NCBI GenBank assembly: GCA_910585295.1
Contig: CAJUDE010000041.1
Coordinates: 1 to 7,197, forward strand
DNA length: 7,197 nt
Origin: an uncultured Lachnospiraceae bacterium
Lineage (GTDB): Bacteria > Bacillota > Clostridia > Lachnospirales > Lachnospiraceae
Reading direction: 5' to 3'
Below the pieces are notes generated by a model that made no database searches, had not been told where the DNA came from, and saw only the letters and a program-made list of their open reading frames with translations. Below are positions 4,508 to 7,197 of this stretch, piece after piece. The position numbers and the translations under genes were made by a program. Every line of letters starts with the position of its first letter. The stretch's first letter is position 1.

Positions 4508-6637
4508 TTACATACTTCTGCGTTCTTTTATCTCAGCCATTTTGGCATCGTTCAGCCTGGTATCGCCTTTTACCCTAGAGTAAGACAGGTACCCGTTCAT
4601 CCGTTCAATCTTGGTTAAATTATGGCTGCCGCATTTTGGGCATACATCCATCTCCAACTCCTGATGCCCACAGTCGTCGCAATAGGCAAGGGAAAGGTTC
4701 ACCCCCTCATAAAAGCCCATGTCCATGGCGCGCCTCACCAGTGTTTTCACCGCTTCTTTATTATAGTCAATGGGGTATTTCACATACTGGATCTTGCCGC
4801 CATTGCTCAATTCCCAGAACCTGTACTCCAAATCTTGTTTCTGGATTGGGGTGATGTCCTCGGTCACATGGCAGTGGAATCCATTGCTGACATATTCCCG
4901 GTCAGACACATTTTCCACAATGCCATATTTTTTGCGGAACTGTTTTACTTGCAGCCCGCAGAGGTTTTCTGCAGGTGTGGCATAGATGGCATAAAGGTTC
5001 CCGTCTTCTTTTTTAAATGCATTGATTTTCTCATTGATATGTTCCAGCACCTCAATGGCAAACTGCCCGTCCTCCACCAGGGATTTCCCATTATAAAGCT
5101 GCTGCAGCTCATTAAAAGCAGTGATGCCAAATGAGGCCGTCGCCGTCTTTAACAATGGCTTGATTTTATCATGTATGCCAAGACGCCCTCCATAGAACCC
5201 TCCTTCACAATAGGCAAGGGGGTTGGTGCTTGCCCGCATTTCCCCCAAATAGGCATAGGTGCGGATATGGAGCTGGCGGATTAACTCCAGGTAATAATCC
5301 AAAACTTCATAAAAATCCCGGTTTTCCTGTTTGGATTTTGCCAAAATCATCGGAAGGTGGAGGCTGACCACGCCAATGTTAAACCGTCCTACAAACACAG
5401 GGCGGTCTGTTTCGTCCGCTGGGTTCATGCCGCCTTTCACATACCAGGGCGACAAAAACGCCCGGCAGCCCATAGGGCTGATAATTTCCCCATACTGTTT
5501 GTACATGCTGGAAATATAGCCTTTCCCTGTCAGGCTCAGCCAGTCGGGGTACATGGTTTTCCTGGAACACTCAATCCCGGCTTCAAACACATCCTCCAGC
5601 TTTTTCCCTGAGCCATGGAGGTTTTCATCATAGAGGAACACCAGCTTAGGGAACAGCACTGGCTTCTTACAGCCCGCTTTCCCCTGCCCTTTCCTGCGCA
5701 CTTCCAGCATAGCGATGGAGGCCATTTTCGCGAACCTCCCCGTCCCTGTGCCAAAGGTCATTGTAATAAACGGGTAATCCCCCCGGCTGGAGGATACGGA
5801 GTTAAATTTATACTCCCACCCCTGGACGCCCTGCTCTAAGTCCCGTGCAATGTCCTTCATGGTTTCTTCTTCTGCCCGCGCTTCTGTAAGCCCTAAGCTG
5901 CAGTATTTCGCTTTGTATTTTAGATAGGATTTCTCAGCATAAGGCTCTAAGATTTTTTCCACGCTAGGCACGGTAAACCCGCCATACTGCTGGCTTGCAG
6001 CGCTTAGGACAATATCCCCAATCACATCAAAGGCAACGTCTAATGTTTTTGGCTCGTTGTACCAAAGGTTCCCCATCTCAAAACCGCCCCGCAGCACATT
6101 CTCCACATCAAACAGGCAGCAGTTCATGGTATCCCGCCTTGCAGACATATCATGGACATAGAGATAGCCGTCCCGGCATGCCTGGATTTCCTCTGTCGTC
6201 ATAAAAAACTTCTGGTAAAGCTCCTTATTTAGCTGGTTAAAAATCAAGCTCCGCTTTGTGGACACCAATGCGCTGTCTGTATTGGAATTTTCCTTATCCC
6301 CAATATACATAATGGACTGGCTCTTTTTATAAACCTCATCCAGCATCTGCACAAAATCCTGTTTATAATTCCGGTAGTCCCGATAGCTCTTTGCCACTAC
6401 TGGGTTCACTTTTTCCAGCGCCCCCTCCACAATATTGTGCATCTGGGCTATTTTCACTTCTTCGATGCCCATGGACTCTACTTTTTCCTCTACAAACTGG
6501 CAAATAAATTGCAGCTCTTCTTCCGTAAATGTAATTAGCGCACGGTAGGCGGATTTATTCACTGCAACCACTACTTTTTGTACATTAAACTCCTCTTTTG
6601 TGCCATCTTTCTTCACCACTTTAAATGTTCTATCCAT
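4508..6637 (-). CDS. nrdD: Anaerobic (class III) ribonucleoside-triphosphate reductase
   Basis: Product of 709 aa from the start I choose, a normal length. It reduces ribonucleoside triphosphates to dNTPs by a glycyl radical. Residues 3 to about 93 form an ATP-cone, the allosteric dATP/ATP sensor. The catalytic barrel follows; C391 in MGCRAFLSP is the likely thiyl-radical cysteine, and the cysteine pair in MNCCLFD (C173, C174) lies where a second active-site cysteine is expected. The C-terminus has the zinc site, CDDC (653-656) and CPKC (666-669), and the radical loop RMNGYL with G682. The start at 6637 has AGGAGG six bases upstream; the ATG at 6676 would add 13 residues but has no SD and lies next to the control boxes. 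nrdG follows at nine bases. Two NrdR-type boxes upstream suggest repression when dATP is plentiful. All key residues are present. Confidence 0.97.
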   Translation of the reverse strand: MDRTFKVVKKDGTKEEFNVQKVVVAVNKSAYRALITFTEEELQFICQFVEEKVESMGIEEVKIAQMHNIVEGALEKVNPVVAKSYRDYRNYKQDFVQMLDEVYKKSQSIMYIGDKENSNTDSALVSTKRSLIFNQLNKELYQKFFMTTEEIQACRDGYLYVHDMSARRDTMNCCLFDVENVLRGGFEMGNLWYNEPKTLDVAFDVIGDIVLSAASQQYGGFTVPSVEKILEPYAEKSYLKYKAKYCSLGLTEARAEEETMKDIARDLEQGVQGWEYKFNSVSSSRGDYPFITMTFGTGTGRFAKMASIAMLEVRRKGQGKAGCKKPVLFPKLVFLYDENLHGSGKKLEDVFEAGIECSRKTMYPDWLSLTGKGYISSMYKQYGEIISPMGCRAFLSPWYVKGGMNPADETDRPVFVGRFNIGVVSLHLPMILAKSKQENRDFYEVLDYYLELIRQLHIRTYAYLGEMRASTNPLAYCEGGFYGGRLGIHDKIKPLLKTATASFGITAFNELQQLYNGKSLVEDGQFAIEVLEHINEKINAFKKEDGNLYAIYATPAENLCGLQVKQFRKKYGIVENVSDREYVSNGFHCHVTEDITPIQKQDLEYRFWELSNGGKIQYVKYPIDYNKEAVKTLVRRAMDMGFYEGVNLSLAYCDDCGHQELEMDVCPKCGSHNLTKIERMNGYLSYSRVKGDTRLNDAKMAEIKERRSM

Positions 6638-6680
6638 TGTTTCCCTCCTGTCGGCGCCATGCCCTGTCCCAACCATAACG

Positions 6681-6696
6681 CTGATATATCTTGTGT
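6681..6696 (-). promoter_or_regulatory. Proximal NrdR-type box
   Basis: The minus strand reads ACACAAGATATATCAG. The left half fits the NrdR consensus well, while the right half is degenerate. It sits 44 bases before the nrdD start and is part of an 18-bp sequence repeated exactly at 6729-6746. Known NrdR proteins bind paired boxes in front of nrd genes; this is the weaker of the pair here. Confidence 0.55.
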
Positions 6697-6746
6697 TTTG
6701 TCCTTATTTTTCCCATTTCATATACTACATCTTGTGTTTTGTCCTT
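6688..6746 (-). repeat. 18-bp direct repeat pair in the nrdD control region
   Basis: AAGGACAAAACACAAGAT occurs at 6688-6705 and 6729-6746 on the minus strand with no mismatch, 41 bp apart, or about four helical turns. The identity runs beyond the 16-bp NrdR boxes into AAGGACAAA, so the conserved unit is larger than the box alone. The same-face spacing fits cooperative binding of a regulator. Confidence 0.85.
6722..6737 (-). promoter_or_regulatory. Distal NrdR-type box
   Basis: The minus strand reads ACACAAGATGTAGTAT, close to the palindromic NrdR consensus, with five of eight half-site positions symmetric. It begins a few bases downstream of the expected transcription start of nrdD, where a bound repressor would block RNA polymerase. 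It is the better of the two boxes. Confidence 0.7.
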
Positions 6747-6747
6747 T

Positions 6748-6776
6748 ATCTTACCATGTCAATATAAGGAAGTCAA
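6748..6776 (-). promoter_or_regulatory. Promoter of the nrdD-nrdG operon
   Basis: TTGACT (6771-6776) and TAAGAT (6748-6753) are 17 bases apart on the minus strand, and TGG directly before the -10 makes it an extended -10. Transcription should start near 6741. A TTGACA at 6757-6762 is closer to consensus but has no -10 at a usable distance. The leader of about 104 nt holds both NrdR boxes. Confidence 0.7.
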
Positions 6777-6834
6777 TAGCGCATTTTTCCTTAGCCTATC
6801 CTGAACGGCACATGGAATGCCAGGCAAATTCCAA

Positions 6835-6863
6835 TGGACATTCCTTGATGGGCATGATATAAT
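6835..6863 (+). promoter_or_regulatory. Promoter of the coiled-coil gene
   Basis: TGGACA (6835-6840, five of six matches) and a perfect TATAAT (6858-6863) are exactly 17 bases apart, with TGA before the -10 as an extended -10 element. Transcription should start near 6870, giving a leader of about 65 nt. An inverted repeat TGGAAT/ATTCCA (6813-6818, 6828-6833) lies directly upstream and could be an operator, which is only an inference. Confidence 0.8.
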
Positions 6864-6920
6864 TTCAGCAGGCGCCATGCACGCCAAAGTGCTGGGGGCC
6901 GACACTGCAACTTATTAGGT

Positions 6921-6930
6921 AAGGAGGTGA
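6921..6930 (+). promoter_or_regulatory. Perfect 10-nt Shine-Dalgarno of the coiled-coil gene
   Basis: AAGGAGGTGA is fully complementary to the 3' end of bacterial 16S rRNA (TCACCTCCTT) across ten bases. AAGGAGG stands seven bases before the ATG at 6935. It is the strongest SD in the window and settles the start of a gene that has no stop inside the window. Confidence 0.9.
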
Positions 6931-6934
6931 CACT

Positions 6935-7197
6935 ATGACAGAGAGTGAAAAACTCGACCGGATCCTATTGGAATTGCTTGGCATGAAAAGTGATATCCAG
7001 GAACTGAAAGACGACATGATAACTGTAAAGGCTGACATCACTGACATGAAAGCTGAAATTGCCGACATGAAGGCTGACATCACTGGCATGAAGGCTGAGA
7101 TTGCCGACATGAAGGCTGACATCACTGGCATGAAGGCTGAGATTGCCGACATGAAGGCTGACATCACTGGCATGAAGGCTGAGATTGCCGACATGAA
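6935..7197 (+). CDS. Coiled-coil protein with tandem heptad repeats, 3' end outside window
   Basis: Eighty-seven full codons are visible, without a stop, and the frame runs off the window. I do not recognise a named family. The protein starts MTESEKLDRILLELLGMKSD and has an unbroken heptad pattern from residue 7 on. Hydrophobic residues fill position a (L7, L14, I21, M28, I35, I42, I49) and position d (I10, M17, L24, V31, M38, M45, M52). From residue 36 the heptads become uniform, [DG]MKA[DE]I[AT], with Ile at a, Met at d, Lys at e and Asp/Glu at g. That is a textbook pattern for salt-bridged helices that oligomerise. There is no signal peptide, cysteine or membrane segment so far; a cytoplasmic rod, spacer or scaffold is possible. 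It is divergent from nrdD, with its own promoter and SD. The C-terminal part, unseen, probably decides its function. Confidence 0.85.
   Translation, partial: MTESEKLDRILLELLGMKSDIQELKDDMITVKADITDMKAEIADMKADITGMKAEIADMKADITGMKAEIADMKADITGMKAEIADM
7061..7197 (+). repeat. Perfect 42-bp tandem repeats inside the coiled-coil gene
   Basis: Three 42-bp units (7061-7102, 7103-7144, 7145-7186) are identical at every base, and a fourth begins at 7187 and is cut by the window end. Each encodes 14 residues, two heptads: ADMKADI and TGMKAEI. A diverged earlier unit (7019-7060) shares the plan but differs at several bases, including AAA, GAA and GAC codons. Lack of even silent change points to recent expansion or ongoing homogenisation by slippage or recombination. 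Any change in copy number keeps the frame. Confidence 0.95.

Noticed and set aside
4622..5134. Plus-strand open frame of 170 codons
   Set aside because: It lies entirely antisense to nrdD, which carries intact catalytic and zinc motifs across this span; no SD or recognisable domain.
6638..6676. Longer nrdD starting at the ATG at 6676 (722 aa)
   Set aside because: No SD is present upstream of it, while the ATG at 6637 has AGGAGG at ideal spacing and begins the ATP-cone directly.
4007..6676. nrdD-nrdG as a mobile or phage-borne copy
   Set aside because: No phage, integrase or insertion sequence lies nearby, composition matches the neighbours, and the NrdR-type control is chromosomal in style.
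6865..7194. Minus-strand open frame of 109 codons rich in MSAF/MPV repeats
   Set aside because: It is the antisense shadow of the 42-bp repeats: the repeat length is a multiple of three, so an open antisense frame stays open in every copy. The plus frame has promoter, SD and heptads.
7061..7197. Tandem array as a CRISPR
   Set aside because: There are no unique spacers; units are directly adjacent, in frame and translate to heptads.

Overview
The window looks like chromosomal DNA of a strictly anaerobic Clostridia member, most likely Lachnospiraceae (Blautia/Dorea-like). This rests on four things: a class III anaerobic ribonucleotide reductase, the Firmicutes gene order rplS-lepB-rbgA, Shine-Dalgarno (SD) sites of AGGAGG type, and the character of the proteins. 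The assignment is an inference, since no marker gene is present. Seven of the eight genes read on the minus strand; one, cut by the window end, reads on the plus strand.

Layout from right to left, following minus-strand transcription. A divergent control region (about 6638-6934) holds an extended -10 promoter for nrdD, two NrdR-type boxes inside an 18-bp direct repeat, and a separate plus-strand promoter. The nrdD-nrdG operon encodes the oxygen-sensitive glycyl-radical ribonucleotide reductase and its radical-SAM activase. It ends in a 10-bp hairpin that touches the nrdG stop codon. lysA then has its own promoter and a structured leader of about 97 nt. Its gene overlaps by 14 bp a 112-codon gene of unknown function. 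Next come rplS (ribosomal protein L19), with its own promoter and a possible autoregulatory leader, an intrinsic terminator, and the coupled pair lepB (signal peptidase I) and rbgA (50S-assembly GTPase). The first 148 bases hold no gene but do hold a composite of direct and inverted repeats.

Plus strand, right edge: a strong promoter and a perfect 10-nt SD precede a gene open at the window end. It encodes an uninterrupted coiled coil in which 42-bp units repeat without a single base difference. This gene is the least ordinary item in the window.

How the genes work together: nrdD/nrdG make dNTPs without oxygen, under probable NrdR control. lysA makes lysine from meso-diaminopimelate. rplS, lepB and rbgA serve ribosome build-up and protein export. 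I see no phage, insertion sequence, CRISPR array, tRNA or rRNA. The candidates for novelty are the repeat-expanded coiled-coil gene, the repeat element downstream of rbgA, the 112-aa lysA partner, and a LysA with changed PLP-site motifs.
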